64,000 bases of DNA from JAJPHF01 sp035293805 (GCA_035293805.1 DATGMD010000055.1:62001-126000); one strand, 5' to 3'. Positions 33,563-42,391 are shown, counted from the first letter of the stretch. The notes: generated from the letters alone by a model not told the origin. Made by a program: numbers and translations.

Positions 33563-34678
33563 ATGGTTGTGGTGGAGCGCGCGGGGGGCTGGTCGCGCGG
33601 AGCGCGGGCGCTGGTCGGGCTGGCCCTGCTGGTGGCGCTCGGCGGTTGGGGGCTGGGCAGTGTCCACGCCGAGCCCGGCTGTCCAGCGGACGCGGGGGCC
33701 AGCGGCGCGCGGTACGTGGTGTGGGTGCCGGGGCTCCTCAGCTCGAGCCTCACGGGACTGGAGCCGGGCACGCTGGACCCGGGCAACCACGAGGTGCGCG
33801 ACCAGTTCGCGGGCGTCCGCGAGGCGCTGGCCGCAGGAGTGGGACCCGGGGCGCGGTTCATTTACTTCAGCTATGGCGTTCCTCGCCTGGCGCGCGCCGG
33901 CGAGGCGCCCGAGCGGGCCTGGCTGGGCGACACGTACTTCGACGAGCACGAGCCGCGCTACTGGCCACAGGACACGAGCAGCTACCCGCTGGCGGCGCAC
34001 GTCGCCGCGCTCGACTGGCTGGTGCGCGGCCTTGAGGGCTGTGACCCGGCGGCCACGATCGACGTGATCGGGTACAGCCTGGGCGGAGTCGTGGCGCTGG
34101 CCTGGGCGGCGACGGCGGACGCCGGGGGGGACGGGCCGCTCGCCGCCGTCCACCGCGTGATCGTGGTGGACAGCCCGGTAGGGGGCGTCAATCCGGCGAT
34201 CCTGAGCGCCGCGGCGGCGGCCGCGCCGCCCGAGGTGGCGGCCGCGTTTGGGACGGGCGCGGTGGTGGGCGACCTGCTGCCCGACGGCGCGGTGATCCGC
34301 GGGCTGCCGGCGGCCACGCGCCGGGTGGACGTGGCGAGCGTGGAGAACAGTCGGGACTATCTGGTGAACGGGGCACCGCTGCCGGCGTGGGCGGGCGTCG
34401 GGCCGGACGGGTGGCTGGCGCGCGGCGCGGCCGTGACCTTCCTGCCGCCCGAGCGCTCGCCGGCGGCCTACTACGCCGACATGGGCACGGGGACGCCGAT
34501 CGGCACGACGCTCTGGGACTATGTGATCGGCATTCACGGCGCGGTGCTGACCGACGCGGGGGCGCTCCAGCGGTTGGTGGAGCTGCTGCAGAGCGACGGT
34601 CCGCTGTGGCGCGCGCGCGAGGCCCCCGCTGGCACTAGCTTGTGGCCCGCGGCGACCACTGACGCAGGTAGCTCGTGA
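33563..34678 (+). CDS. Secreted alpha/beta-hydrolase (lipase/esterase-like)
   Basis: 371 aa. A signal peptide (ALVGLALLVALGGWGLGSVHA) precedes a hydrolase fold with the nucleophile elbow GYSLGG (IDVIGYSLGGVVALAWA) and VVWVPGLLSS near the oxyanion position. A likely acid and histidine are not pinned; GIHGAVLTD near the end is a candidate for the His. It resembles PGAP1/lipase-class proteins. ATG 33563 has only a weak ribosome site. It lies 180 bp after the DUF11 gene on the same strand. Confidence 0.72.
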   Translation: MVVVERAGGWSRGARALVGLALLVALGGWGLGSVHAEPGCPADAGASGARYVVWVPGLLSSSLTGLEPGTLDPGNHEVRDQFAGVREALAAGVGPGARFIYFSYGVPRLARAGEAPERAWLGDTYFDEHEPRYWPQDTSSYPLAAHVAALDWLVRGLEGCDPAATIDVIGYSLGGVVALAWAATADAGGDGPLAAVHRVIVVDSPVGGVNPAILSAAAAAAPPEVAAAFGTGAVVGDLLPDGAVIRGLPAATRRVDVASVENSRDYLVNGAPLPAWAGVGPDGWLARGAAVTFLPPERSPAAYYADMGTGTPIGTTLWDYVIGIHGAVLTDAGALQRLVELLQSDGPLWRAREAPAGTSLWPAATTDAGSS

Positions 34679-34796
34679 TGCACGGTGGTGCCCGGTCCGG
34701 CTCTCCGCCCCGGTCGCGCTCGGCATACGCGTAGGCGGCCGCGCATGTTGTTACCATTTCGCCGTATACTGATCGCCAAAAAGTGGGGGAGGGGCC

Positions 34797-35636
34797 GTGC
34801 GCGGGTTGTGGCGGTATCTCGGGGGGGCGATACTCGTCATTGGGCTGGCTGGCGGGGCGGTGGCGGCGGACGTGCTCGCGCATCCGGATGGGTGCCATCG
34901 GTGGCACAGCTGTCCGCCCGACGACGGCAGCTACGTCTGCGGCGATCTGGGGCACTGCAGCGAGTGCGCGAACAATCAGTATTGCCTGGCTGGGCGTCCG
35001 CGCGGGGCGGGCGGCGCGGCGACGCGGACGCCGCGGCCGACGCGGACGCCGGCGCCCACCCACACGCCGCGGCCGACGCGGACGCCGGAGCCGCCGCGGG
35101 CCGGGCGCGCCGGAGGCGGCGGCGACGCGACAGGGGCGCGGGCAGGTAGCGGCGGGGTTGACGTGGGGCGGCGGGGCCTCGACGCGGGGCGCGGGGCGCC
35201 GCTGGATGAGGGAGACGCCGGGGATATGCTGGACGACGCGCGCGGTAGCGCGGCGCTGGCGGGCACCGGGGCGCCACTCGGGGCGGCGCCCGCACGGGAC
35301 GGCGCGGCGCCCAGCCGCGTGGCCGCGAGCGGCGATGCGCCGGGGGCGCGGGTCGTGGCCGAATACGCCGGCGTGCGCGTGCTGGGGCCACTGCGGTGGG
35401 CGACCGAGAGCGACCAGCCCGCCGTGGTTGGCGCGGTTCACAATAGCAGCGGGCAGGCGCGAACGATGGTGTTAACGCTCATTCTGCTGGACGCCGAGGG
35501 CGCACGACTCGGCTCGGTCGCGGCTGTGCTGTGGGACCTGGCGCCGGGCGAGCATCGTCCCTTCGCCCAGGCTGTGCCGCCGCTACCGGCCCCGGCCAGC
35601 GACGTGAGCGCGCGACTCGAGCCGTTGGTGCCCTAG
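34797..35636 (+). CDS. Secreted protein: Cys-rich N-terminal module, Thr/Pro linker, C-terminal beta domain
   Basis: 279 aa. A hydrophobic N-terminus (GGAILVIGLAGGAVAADVLA) is followed by the module HPDGCHRWHSCPPDDGSYVC then GDLGHC and CANNQYC, a motif type seen in many extracellular bacterial proteins. A Thr/Pro/Arg repeat linker (RTPRPTRTPAPTHTP) and a Gly/Ala-rich region follow. The C-terminal domain (VLGPLRWATESDQPAVVGAV, LDLAPGEHRPF-like) resembles FxLYD domains. GTG 34797 follows GGGGAGGGG. The next gene starts right after its stop. Confidence 0.65.
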   Translation: MRGLWRYLGGAILVIGLAGGAVAADVLAHPDGCHRWHSCPPDDGSYVCGDLGHCSECANNQYCLAGRPRGAGGAATRTPRPTRTPAPTHTPRPTRTPEPPRAGRAGGGGDATGARAGSGGVDVGRRGLDAGRGAPLDEGDAGDMLDDARGSAALAGTGAPLGAAPARDGAAPSRVAASGDAPGARVVAEYAGVRVLGPLRWATESDQPAVVGAVHNSSGQARTMVLTLILLDAEGARLGSVAAVLWDLAPGEHRPFAQAVPPLPAPASDVSARLEPLVP

Positions 35637-36152
35637 ATGTCTGCCATCCTCGACATACTCCGCCAGCTCGCGGCGCCCGGCGACGCCGAGGCGGCGTGGG
35701 CACGGCTGGCGCCGGCGCTGGTGGGGCTGTCGCTGGACGACGTGGAGGCGCTAGACTACCGGATCGCGCTGGGCGAGGGCGACGGGTCGGGCGGGGTGCC
35801 GTCGCTGAAGCGGCGGGTGGTGGAATACTTGCAACAGCGCAAGCTGGCGGCGTTCGTCTACGAGTGCTTCGATCCGTTCGTCAACCCCTGGGCGCTGGAA
35901 GCGCGGATGAAGGCGCTGTTCTGGCGGATCGAGTACGCGCGGTCGCTGTCGGAGCAGCTGGAAGAGATCGCCGAGGCGCACAAGCACGACGTGGAGGTGC
36001 CCTGGACGGTGAAGGGCAACCTGTTCGGGATGGCGAACTCGGCGCTGCTGGCGGCGAATCTGGGCGGCTGGGACGACACCGTGTCGGGCTATGGGCAGGG
36101 GGAGCCACCCCCGGCGCGGGACTTCCGGCCGCGCGTCGCACCCCGCGCGTGA
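35637..36152 (+). CDS. Hypothetical helical protein
   Basis: 171 aa, predicted soluble and mostly helical (ILDILRQLAAPGDAEAAWAR, LEEIAEAHKHDVEV). ATG 35637 directly follows the stop of the previous gene, so the two are co-translated. No family is recognised. Confidence 0.6.
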   Translation: MSAILDILRQLAAPGDAEAAWARLAPALVGLSLDDVEALDYRIALGEGDGSGGVPSLKRRVVEYLQQRKLAAFVYECFDPFVNPWALEARMKALFWRIEYARSLSEQLEEIAEAHKHDVEVPWTVKGNLFGMANSALLAANLGGWDDTVSGYGQGEPPPARDFRPRVAPRA

Positions 36153-36180
36153 GCGGCCGGCGGCCGGCCTGCCGGCCGCT

Positions 36181-36351
36181 CTAACGGCGGCGGTCCATGG
36201 CGAGGGCCACGCCCAGGCTGAGCAAGGTAATACCGGCCACCAGCGGGAATACCCACGCGGGCAGGGGGTTGGGCTGGATCTGCGAGGCGGCGAGCAAGAC
36301 GGCCGCGATGGCACCGCCCAACAGCCGCCAGACTTCCCAGAAGCGGCTCAT
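36181..36351 (-). CDS. Small two-helix membrane protein
   Basis: 56 aa: MSRFWEVWRLLGGAIAAVLL and a second hydrophobic segment AWVFPLVAGITLLSLGVALA ending MDRRR. ATG 36351 has GGAG 5 nt upstream. The longer open frame upstream runs through a repeat and is not coding-like. Confidence 0.55.
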   Translation of the reverse strand: MSRFWEVWRLLGGAIAAVLLAASQIQPNPLPAWVFPLVAGITLLSLGVALAMDRRR

Positions 36352-36388
36352 GGTGTCTCCGAGTCGGTCAACCGGCGTAGGGGCCGCG

Positions 36389-36536
36389 CCCTCACCCCGG
36401 CCCTCTCCCAGGGGGAGAGGGGGAGGGACGGACCTCACCCCCCTGCCCCCCTCTCCCGCAGGAGAGGGGGAGGACGGACCAGGCGTAAGCGGGGCCAAGT
36501 TACCGAGCCCCCTCGGCCGCAGGAGAGGGGGAGGAT
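36389..36536. repeat. CCCTCACCC...GAGAGGG palindromic repeat cluster
   Basis: Successive units such as CCCTCACCCCGGCCCTCTCC followed by CAGGGGGAGAGGG. The same type occurs at 37198, 49779 (inside carA) and 53851. Each unit is an imperfect hairpin. Confidence 0.75.
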
Positions 36537-36715
36537 AATGGCGCTCGCCCCGGCCGTGGCTTAGGGGGCGCGGGAGCGCAGCCGGATCGCCACCGGGCTC
36601 CGTATCGCTTGTCCCCTCTGCTGATGGATGCATGCTCAGTGTACCCGGTCGGTGCGGGCTCCGATGGATGCCGAGGCTGGTATGCGGGCTGCACCAGGCG
36701 GGCTGGAGGTGTGCG

Positions 36716-37162
36716 ATGGCTGGACGGCAGACTACGACCGCGGAGCCGGGGGCGAACGTGCGACCGCTGGCGCCGGTGCGGCGCTTCGACGTGTTCGCCG
36801 AGTACAAGCGGCTGGAAGCGGAGCAGCGGGGCGCGACGGCGGACGAGGCGCGCGGCTACGGCATCTGGGTGGCGAAAGTGGTGGCGGGGCGGCGCTTCGG
36901 GCGCTCGGCCGCGCCACCGGCGGTCGGGCACCGGCCGGGGGGCGAGGAGGCCGAGAAGGGGCGGCCCGCGGGGCCGGACTGGGGGCCGCACGAATTGAAC
37001 GGCGAGCCGCAGACGGCGGCGACCTTCGAGCGGGAGATCGTCCGGCGCATGGGCAAGCCGTTCTACGAGCGGGTGTTCGCGCCGGCGGTGCGGCAGGCGT
37101 TCGAGAGCGGCGAGCGATACGAGCAGGTGCGCGACGCGATCCGGGCGGCATGGAAGCCGTAG
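36716..37162 (+). CDS. Hypothetical protein
   Basis: 148 aa. Predicted soluble; RRFDVFAEYKRLEAEQRGAT, ARGYGIWVAKVVAGRRFG and YERVFAPAVRQAFESGERYE look like an ordered fold with amphipathic helices. ATG 36716 follows GGAGGT, which rules out the in-frame start at 36632. No family is recognised. Repeats lie on both sides. Confidence 0.6.
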   Translation: MAGRQTTTAEPGANVRPLAPVRRFDVFAEYKRLEAEQRGATADEARGYGIWVAKVVAGRRFGRSAAPPAVGHRPGGEEAEKGRPAGPDWGPHELNGEPQTAATFEREIVRRMGKPFYERVFAPAVRQAFESGERYEQVRDAIRAAWKP

Positions 37163-37197
37163 GCAGTCGGCGGCGAGCATGAGGAGAAGGACGGCCG

Positions 37198-37274
37198 CCC
37201 TCACCTCGACCTCTCCCAGCGGGAGAGGGGGTAGGACGCCCTCACCCCGACCCTCTCCCAGGGGGAGAAGGAGC
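37198..37274. repeat. CCCTCACC-type repeat (two units)
   Basis: Two consecutive hairpin units with CCTCTCCCAG(C/G)GGGAGA cores. Just after them the short direct repeat CAGGCGGATTGT(C/T)AG occurs at about 37292 and 37312; the second copy contains the stop codon of the next gene. Confidence 0.7.
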
Positions 37275-37321
37275 AGGACGCGGGGCGGCAGGCGGATTGT
37301 CAGGTGGGGCCAGGCGGATTG

Positions 37322-38596
37322 TTAGCTGAGGGGGAGGTGGGCGGGGAGGTCTTCGGCGAGGGTGAACTCGTCGAGGGTGGCGCGGTATTGCTCGAGGAAG
37401 CGGAGGAGGGGGCGGGGGCGGACCTCGTCGCGGTAGTAGAAGATGCGGCTGGGGAGGCGCGCGGCGACCGCGGGGTCAAGATTCAGGTGGCGGCCGACGG
37501 CGAGGAGGAGGTCGCGGCGGCCGGCGCGGCGCACCTTGTCGATCTTGCGCTCCAGGTAGCCCTCGCCGGTGTAGCCGACGATCTCGAAGTAGGCGGTGAC
37601 GCGCGGGTCGGGCCGGTAGATGGCGCGGAAGTCGGGGATCATGACTGAGTTGGCGCCGAGCAGGAGCAGGCCCATCTCGCGGACGAGCGTCCAGTCGCTG
37701 CCGAGCGCGGCGAAGCGGGCGGCGAACTCGCGCTCCAGGACCGAGTCGAAGGCGGGGCTGGGGCGGAGGGGCGAGACGAGGCCCTGCTCGTCGGACAGGC
37801 GCAGCGTACGGCGGGCGTCATCCCAGCGGGTGTCGGCGCGCAGCTGCCAGCGCGGGTGGAGCAGGACGTAGGGCAGGAAGGCGGCCATGCGGAGGCCGTA
37901 GTGCGTGCGGCCGTGGACGCTGCCGATGCCGTTGATCTGGAGGTCCCAGCCGAGGTCGGGGTTGCCCTCGCAGCTATAGAGCAGGCGGTGGCGCTTGAGG
38001 CCGTAGAAGACGCGCTGGAAGCCGGGCCGGTCGCAGGGAAAGAGGGTTACCGTGAGGTCGTGGGCGCGGTAGAGGAGGCCCTGGGCGAGCGCGAGATTGT
38101 AGCGGGCGAGGAGCCAGGCGGGGGTGAGGTCGACGGCGTCGAAGTCGACGATGCGTTGACCCTCCGGGTGGTCGGCGAAGAGCCAGCGGGCGACCTCGTC
38201 GGGGGCGAGGTGGTGCTGGGCGCCGACTGTGGCATAAGCGGCGTCGCGCGTCAGCCCGCCGACCGCCTCGGGCTCCTCGACGATGGGGCCGCGCTCGGCG
38301 ACGAGCTGGTAGAGCGCGCGGCGGAGGTCGCTCGGCGCCGCCTCGACGGGCGGCTCGCGGCGGAAGCGCTCCTCCAGCAGGTGGGCGAGGCCGCGCTGCA
38401 CCTTGTGGTCGGTCGCGCCGCCCACGAAGTCGCGCACGGCCTCGCGGAACTCGCCGAGGGTGCTGTCGACGTGGCTCGCGGCGAGCGCGATGAGCGCCTC
38501 GCCGATACCGAGGTAGCGGGTGCTGGCGGGGTCCAGAAAGGCCGGCTGGACCTCGTCGCCCGACGCGCGGTACCGCACCAGCTCGACCGGCAGCAT
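37322..38596 (-). CDS. DUF790 / Bax1-like nuclease
   Basis: 424 aa. The N-terminus (VRYRASGDEVQPAFLD, YLGIGEALIALAASHVD) and C-terminal nuclease-like segment (VMIPDFRAIYRP, TAYFEIVGYTGEGYLERKID) match DUF790, known as Bax1, the nuclease partner of archaeal XPB. The PD-(D/E)xK-like residues D, E and K are visible in that segment. It begins on the helicase stop codon (TGATG), so the two are coupled. A DNA-repair role in opening and incising damaged DNA is inferred from archaeal pairs. Confidence 0.82.
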   Translation of the reverse strand: MLPVELVRYRASGDEVQPAFLDPASTRYLGIGEALIALAASHVDSTLGEFREAVRDFVGGATDHKVQRGLAHLLEERFRREPPVEAAPSDLRRALYQLVAERGPIVEEPEAVGGLTRDAAYATVGAQHHLAPDEVARWLFADHPEGQRIVDFDAVDLTPAWLLARYNLALAQGLLYRAHDLTVTLFPCDRPGFQRVFYGLKRHRLLYSCEGNPDLGWDLQINGIGSVHGRTHYGLRMAAFLPYVLLHPRWQLRADTRWDDARRTLRLSDEQGLVSPLRPSPAFDSVLEREFAARFAALGSDWTLVREMGLLLLGANSVMIPDFRAIYRPDPRVTAYFEIVGYTGEGYLERKIDKVRRAGRRDLLLAVGRHLNLDPAVAARLPSRIFYYRDEVRPRPLLRFLEQYRATLDEFTLAEDLPAHLPLS

Positions 38597-40290
38597 CAGG
38601 GCGCTTCCGGGGCTCCGGCGGGGGGTGGCGGCGCGGGAGCGGCCGGGCTGGCGGCGGGCGCGCTGGGGAACGGGGCGGTCAGCCCGGCCGGCGACGGGGC
38701 GGCGAGCGGATCGGCGGGGCCGGCGAAGCGCTGGCGGCCGGCGACCCGGAAGACGGGCGTACGACGGCGGCGGGCGAGGCCGGCGTCGAGCGTGGCCTCG
38801 GCGACGAGCTGGTAGAGGATGGCGTGCTGCTTGCCGGGGTCGCGGCGCAGCAGCCGCCCCAGCTTCTGCTCGACGGAGCGGCGGCGCTGCGAGCGCAGGC
38901 TGAGCATGACGGCCCAGCGGAGCGGCCCGATGCTCAGCCCCTCGCTGAGTACCTCGTTGCTGACGATGGCGCGCAGGCGGCCGGCGCGGAACTCTTGCAG
39001 GATCCAGTCGCGCTCGCGGACCGGCGTGGTGGCGACGATGGCAGGGATGCCGAAGCGGCGGGCGATCTCCAGCACGACGCGGTTCTCGCCGGCCCAGACC
39101 AGCCCCGGCTCGAGCGCGTGGCGACGCAGGAGGTAGCCGAGCGCCTCGAACTTCGCCTCGGGATGCTGGGCGAGCGTGCGGGCGCGGCGGTAGGCGAGCT
39201 GCGCGGCGCGGCCCTCGGTCGTCGTGGCGGCCAGGCGGAGGAAGGCCGCGTAGTCGCTCTCGCGCCAGGGCTGCAGGTGGTGCTCGGCCAGGAAGGCGCG
39301 GTAGATCGCCATGTCGGCGTCGTAGCGGGCCTGCTCCGCGGCCGACAGGCGCACCTTCAACTCCTGCACGGTGTAGTCGCTGAGGAGCGTGCCGACGAAG
39401 GTGTCGAGGTCGGCGCGGTAGACGGTAGGGCCCACCAGCTCCTGAATCGTCGCCAGGGTCGCCTCCGAGGCGTCGAGGGTGGCGCTGAGGCCGAGGCGAT
39501 AGGGGGCGCAGCTATAGAGTGCGGCGCGGGCGTGCCAGCCGGCGAGGTGGTGGACCTCGTCGAGCACGAGGAAGGCCCAGCGGTCGCCCAGCCGCTCCAG
39601 GTGAATGGCGGCGGAGTCGTAGACGGCGACGGTCACGCGGTCGCTCGGGAGGTGGTGGCCGCCGCCGAGGAGGCCGATCTCGCCGCCGAGGGCGCGGCGT
39701 AGCTCCCAGTACCACTGCGTCATGAGCTGGATCGTTGGGACGCACACCAGCGCGGGCAAGGCGAGCTGGCGGAGGAGCGCGATGGCGAGGAGCGTCTTGC
39801 CGGTGCCGGTCGGCAGCTCGAAGCAGCCCCAGCGGTCGGGCACGGTGCCCTCGGCGGTCTTGCCGGTCCACCAGGCGCGCAGGGCGGCGCGCTGGGCGGG
39901 GTGCAGCGTCAGCGGTTCGGCGGGCGCCAGGTCGTCGAGGGGGTGCCAGCGGGCGACGCGGTCGCGCACGGTCTGGGCTGGGGGGGCGTCGGCCCCAGTT
40001 TCCCAGACCGGCCCGTCCTCGGCGACGCGGCCCGGCGGAACGGGCGGTACGGCGTCGGCGACGAGGCGGTCGAGCAGCGGCTGGAGGGTGCGGTAGCGCC
40101 AGGCCTCCGCGGTCCACAGCTCTAGCCGTGGGTCCCAGCGGAAGGGCGGGGGCAGGCGGGCCGGCGGCGCGAGGCCGCGGAGCAGCAGGTACCCGTCGCG
40201 GAAGAGCAGCTCGGGGTGGTGCGCCCGGGCGGGCGCGGTGCCGGAGGAATCCACCCAATCGTCCCAATGCCCAGTCTCGGCCGCCGCCAC
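38596..40290 (-). CDS. XPB-like superfamily 2 DNA helicase
   Basis: 564 aa. Walker A CFELPTGTGKTLLAIALL, motif Ia VCVPTIQLMTQW, motif II DEVHHL, motif III LGLSATLDASE, and C-terminal RecA-like motifs IVSNEVLSEGLSIGPL and QKLGRLLRRDPGK. An N-terminal damage-recognition-like region (LELWTAEAWRYRTLQPLLDR) fits bacterial XPB. The C-terminal tail is Ala/Pro-rich. GTG 40290 follows GGGGG; a longer upstream frame overlaps the divergent gene. Paired with the Bax1-like nuclease. Confidence 0.88.
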   Translation of the reverse strand: MAAAETGHWDDWVDSSGTAPARAHHPELLFRDGYLLLRGLAPPARLPPPFRWDPRLELWTAEAWRYRTLQPLLDRLVADAVPPVPPGRVAEDGPVWETGADAPPAQTVRDRVARWHPLDDLAPAEPLTLHPAQRAALRAWWTGKTAEGTVPDRWGCFELPTGTGKTLLAIALLRQLALPALVCVPTIQLMTQWYWELRRALGGEIGLLGGGHHLPSDRVTVAVYDSAAIHLERLGDRWAFLVLDEVHHLAGWHARAALYSCAPYRLGLSATLDASEATLATIQELVGPTVYRADLDTFVGTLLSDYTVQELKVRLSAAEQARYDADMAIYRAFLAEHHLQPWRESDYAAFLRLAATTTEGRAAQLAYRRARTLAQHPEAKFEALGYLLRRHALEPGLVWAGENRVVLEIARRFGIPAIVATTPVRERDWILQEFRAGRLRAIVSNEVLSEGLSIGPLRWAVMLSLRSQRRRSVEQKLGRLLRRDPGKQHAILYQLVAEATLDAGLARRRRTPVFRVAGRQRFAGPADPLAAPSPAGLTAPFPSAPAASPAAPAPPPPAGAPEAP

Positions 40291-40435
40291 GGCCAGCCCC
40301 CTATGATCGGCAGAAACGGGGGGTGCGAGCAAGAGGGCGGTTGACGCCCAGCGTAGCGCGGCAGCGGCCGTAGCCCGGCGAGCGGCTGGCACGGCGCGTG
40401 CACACGGAGGCGCAAGTTTGTGTGAGGAGGGCGGC

Positions 40436-40651
40436 ATGACGCCGGTAAGCGACCTGGAGTTCGACGTCATCAGCACGCTACAGAGCAAGTTGGAGGCGCT
40501 GGAGGTCTACGAGGCGTACCTGGAAGACTGCGAGGAGGCGGACGACGACGCGTGCCGGCAGCTCTTCCAGCAGATCCGCGACGACGACGAGCGGCACGCG
40601 GAGCGGCTCCGCGAGGCGCTGGCCCGCCTGATGGCGGAGGGCCGGCACTAG
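40436..40651 (+). CDS. Mini ferritin-like protein, possibly encapsulated-ferritin type
   Basis: 71 aa, two predicted helices: SDLEFDVISTLQSKLEALEV and CRQLFQQIRDDDERHAERLR. The acidic residues in helix 1 and the DDERH of helix 2 resemble the metal site of half-ferritins such as EncFtn (E...ExxH), with Asp51/His54 in the D/ExxH position. Half-ferritins work as dimers or decamers, often in encapsulins; none is seen here. ATG 40436 has GGAGGG upstream. It is divergent from the helicase. Confidence 0.6.
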   Translation: MTPVSDLEFDVISTLQSKLEALEVYEAYLEDCEEADDDACRQLFQQIRDDDERHAERLREALARLMAEGRH

Positions 40652-40804
40652 GCGGGGCGCGGTATGGCGTTGCGAGCGGCGGGTGGGCAGGCAGCGCTTG
40701 CGACAATACTTCGCGGGCCGTTCGCGTGATGTGCCGTGGCGCGCGGGGGTGATGAGCAGGGCCTAGCCTCGATGGGCACTCGCGGTTGCGGCCCTGCGGG
40801 GCCG

Positions 40805-40830
40805 CGGGCGGGCATGAAACCCGCCCCTAC
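40805..40830. repeat. GGGCGGG...CCCGCCCCTAC palindromic repeat
   Basis: GGGCGGGCATGAAACCCGCCC followed by CTAC in parts: arms GGGCGGG / CCCGCCC around CATGAAA. Nearly identical to 46653-46679. It ends 5 bp before the thpR stop. Confidence 0.75.
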
Positions 40831-40834
40831 GCCA

Positions 40835-41482
40835 CTACGGCTCAGAGATGGCTTGGCTTCCGGGCAAGCGGCGCTCGGTCAGCGGATAAGCGCCGAGCGG
40901 CGTGTAGCGGGGGCCGCGGGGCGAGAGGTCGCTGCGGATGAGGTGGATGGCGTCCACGGTGCAGGGCGCCGGGGGCGGCGGCGCGGCAAGGGTGGGCAGG
41001 CGGCTGGCGAGGGCGCGGCCGGCGGCGGGCGCGGCGTCGCGGCGCGCGCGGCCCAGGGTTAGGTGGGGCACGAGCGGCTTTCCGTCGAAGGGGACGGCGC
41101 GCGCCGTGAGCGCGACGCACAGGGCGGTGTGGAGGGCAGGCAGCCGCTGAGCGGGGGCGCGCGCCTCGACCCACAGGACGCGCGGCACGGCGCCGCCGAA
41201 GTGTCCGAGCCGCCCCAGGCTCAGCGGGAAGGCCGGCTGGCCGGCGGCGGCGTCGGCGAGCGCGGCCTGGACGGTCGGCAGGGTGGCGGCTGGAAGCTCG
41301 CCGAGGAACACCAGCGTGAGGTGCATCAGGTCGGGGGCGACCCAGCGGGCGTAGCCGGGGGCGAGCCGCTCCAGCGCCTGCTCGCGGCCGGCCAGGTAGC
41401 GGCGCCACGCCTCGGGCAGGGTGATCGCCACGAACAGGCGCAGCCGGGCCGCCGGCTGGCTAGTGGCCGCCATTGCCGCCAT
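40835..41482 (-). CDS. thpR: RNA 2',3'-cyclic phosphodiesterase (2H family)
   Basis: About 215 aa. The two catalytic HxTx motifs are HLTLVFLG and HLTLGRA. The N-terminus LRLFVAITLPEAWR is typical. It hydrolyses 2',3'-cyclic RNA ends and has low 2'-5' ligase activity in family members. ATG 41482 and ATG 41473 are alternative starts; both overlap the end of the upstream gene, so the two are coupled. Confidence 0.88.
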   Translation of the reverse strand: MAAMAATSQPAARLRLFVAITLPEAWRRYLAGREQALERLAPGYARWVAPDLMHLTLVFLGELPAATLPTVQAALADAAAGQPAFPLSLGRLGHFGGAVPRVLWVEARAPAQRLPALHTALCVALTARAVPFDGKPLVPHLTLGRARRDAAPAAGRALASRLPTLAAPPPPAPCTVDAIHLIRSDLSPRGPRYTPLGAYPLTERRLPGSQAISEP

Positions 41483-41792
41483 TGTGCGTCCCGTCGCCGT
41501 TGCCGCGGTCGCGCGCCGCGTCGTCGAACACGCCCAGCTCACGGCCGGTGTAGACGGCGACCACGAAGTCCTCGCGGGGCACGCTGGCCGTCCACACCAG
41601 GTCCTCGTCTACCTGGGCGATGATGGCGGTGATCTCCTCCTCGGAGGGTTCCCGCTCGAACAGCAGCAGGCCGTAGACGTTGCTGTCGGTGAAGTGCAGC
41701 TCCAGGCGAGCCACTGGCTGCTCGCCATCGCTGAGCAGGTAAGCTTCCGAGGAAGCGGTACGATAGAGCCGATCGTAGCGCAAGTCGTCCAT
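41460..41792 (-). CDS. Hypothetical protein
   Basis: 110 aa. MDDLRYDRLYRTASSEAYLL, then ARLELHFTDSNVYGLLLFER and PSEEEITAIIAQVDEDLVWT; the tail is Asn/Gly-rich. It is acidic, soluble and probably alpha/beta. ATG 41792 has AGGGGGAAAG upstream. It overlaps the thpR start. No family is recognised. Confidence 0.65.
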   Translation of the reverse strand: MDDLRYDRLYRTASSEAYLLSDGEQPVARLELHFTDSNVYGLLLFEREPSEEEITAIIAQVDEDLVWTASVPREDFVVAVYTGRELGVFDDAARDRGNGDGTHNGGNGGH

Positions 41793-41989
41793 GCTTTCCC
41801 CCTGGCGGTCGGCGGGTGGGTCGGCGCCTATCCCCCGGCGAGCGCACCGCCCGTACTCGACGTAAGCGGTCGGCATCCCGTGGCTGGAGCGGCGGCGTCC
41901 GGGATCGCAGGTGGCCGCGGCGCGCGGCGATCCGGTGCGCGACGGCTCGGCGGGCGAGCCGGCGGGGAGGCCGGGGCGCACGGCCCGCC

Positions 41990-42391
41990 CGACGGTGGCC
42001 GTTGGTAGCACGCAGACCGCGACGGCCAGGCACGGCAGCAGCCGAAATGCGTTGTCCAGGCCGGCTAGCTGGCCCACCACACCGTCGAGCGTGGGCGCGG
42101 CGCGGCCGCCAAAGTCGGTGGCGGCGTTGAACACGCCAGAGGCGACGCGGCGGCCGACGCGCCGCGGGTCCACGTCCTCGGCCAGGCTGACGGTGTTGCC
42201 GACCAGGCCGACCGCATGCCAGACGGCGGCGAAGAGCAGGCCGGCGAGCAACGGGGCAGGCCGGTCCAGGCGATAGGGTTGCCGGCCTGCTCCAGGTAGG
42301 GCGACACCATGAACTGCAGGGAGCCGTCGGCCGGCGTGATGGCGACGACGGTGCCGTAGCTGGCGGCGGTGCCCAGGGACAGTCGGCGCAT
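41990..42391 (-). pseudogene. Degraded MFS-type transporter
   Basis: From ATG 42391 one frame reads GTAASYGTVVAITPADGSLQ; after a frame change the other reads LLFAAVWHAVGLVGNTVSLA, then VDPRRVGRRVASGVFNAATD and DNAFRLLPCLAVAVCVLP. Both halves look like MFS membrane segments and loops, but the frame is broken and most of the 12-helix protein is missing. It lies just downstream of glnA. Confidence 0.5.

Noticed and set aside
37198..37274. Hairpins as terminators of the gene ending at 37162
   Set aside because: No T-tract, and the same sequence recurs inside carA and elsewhere, so it is better called a repeat.
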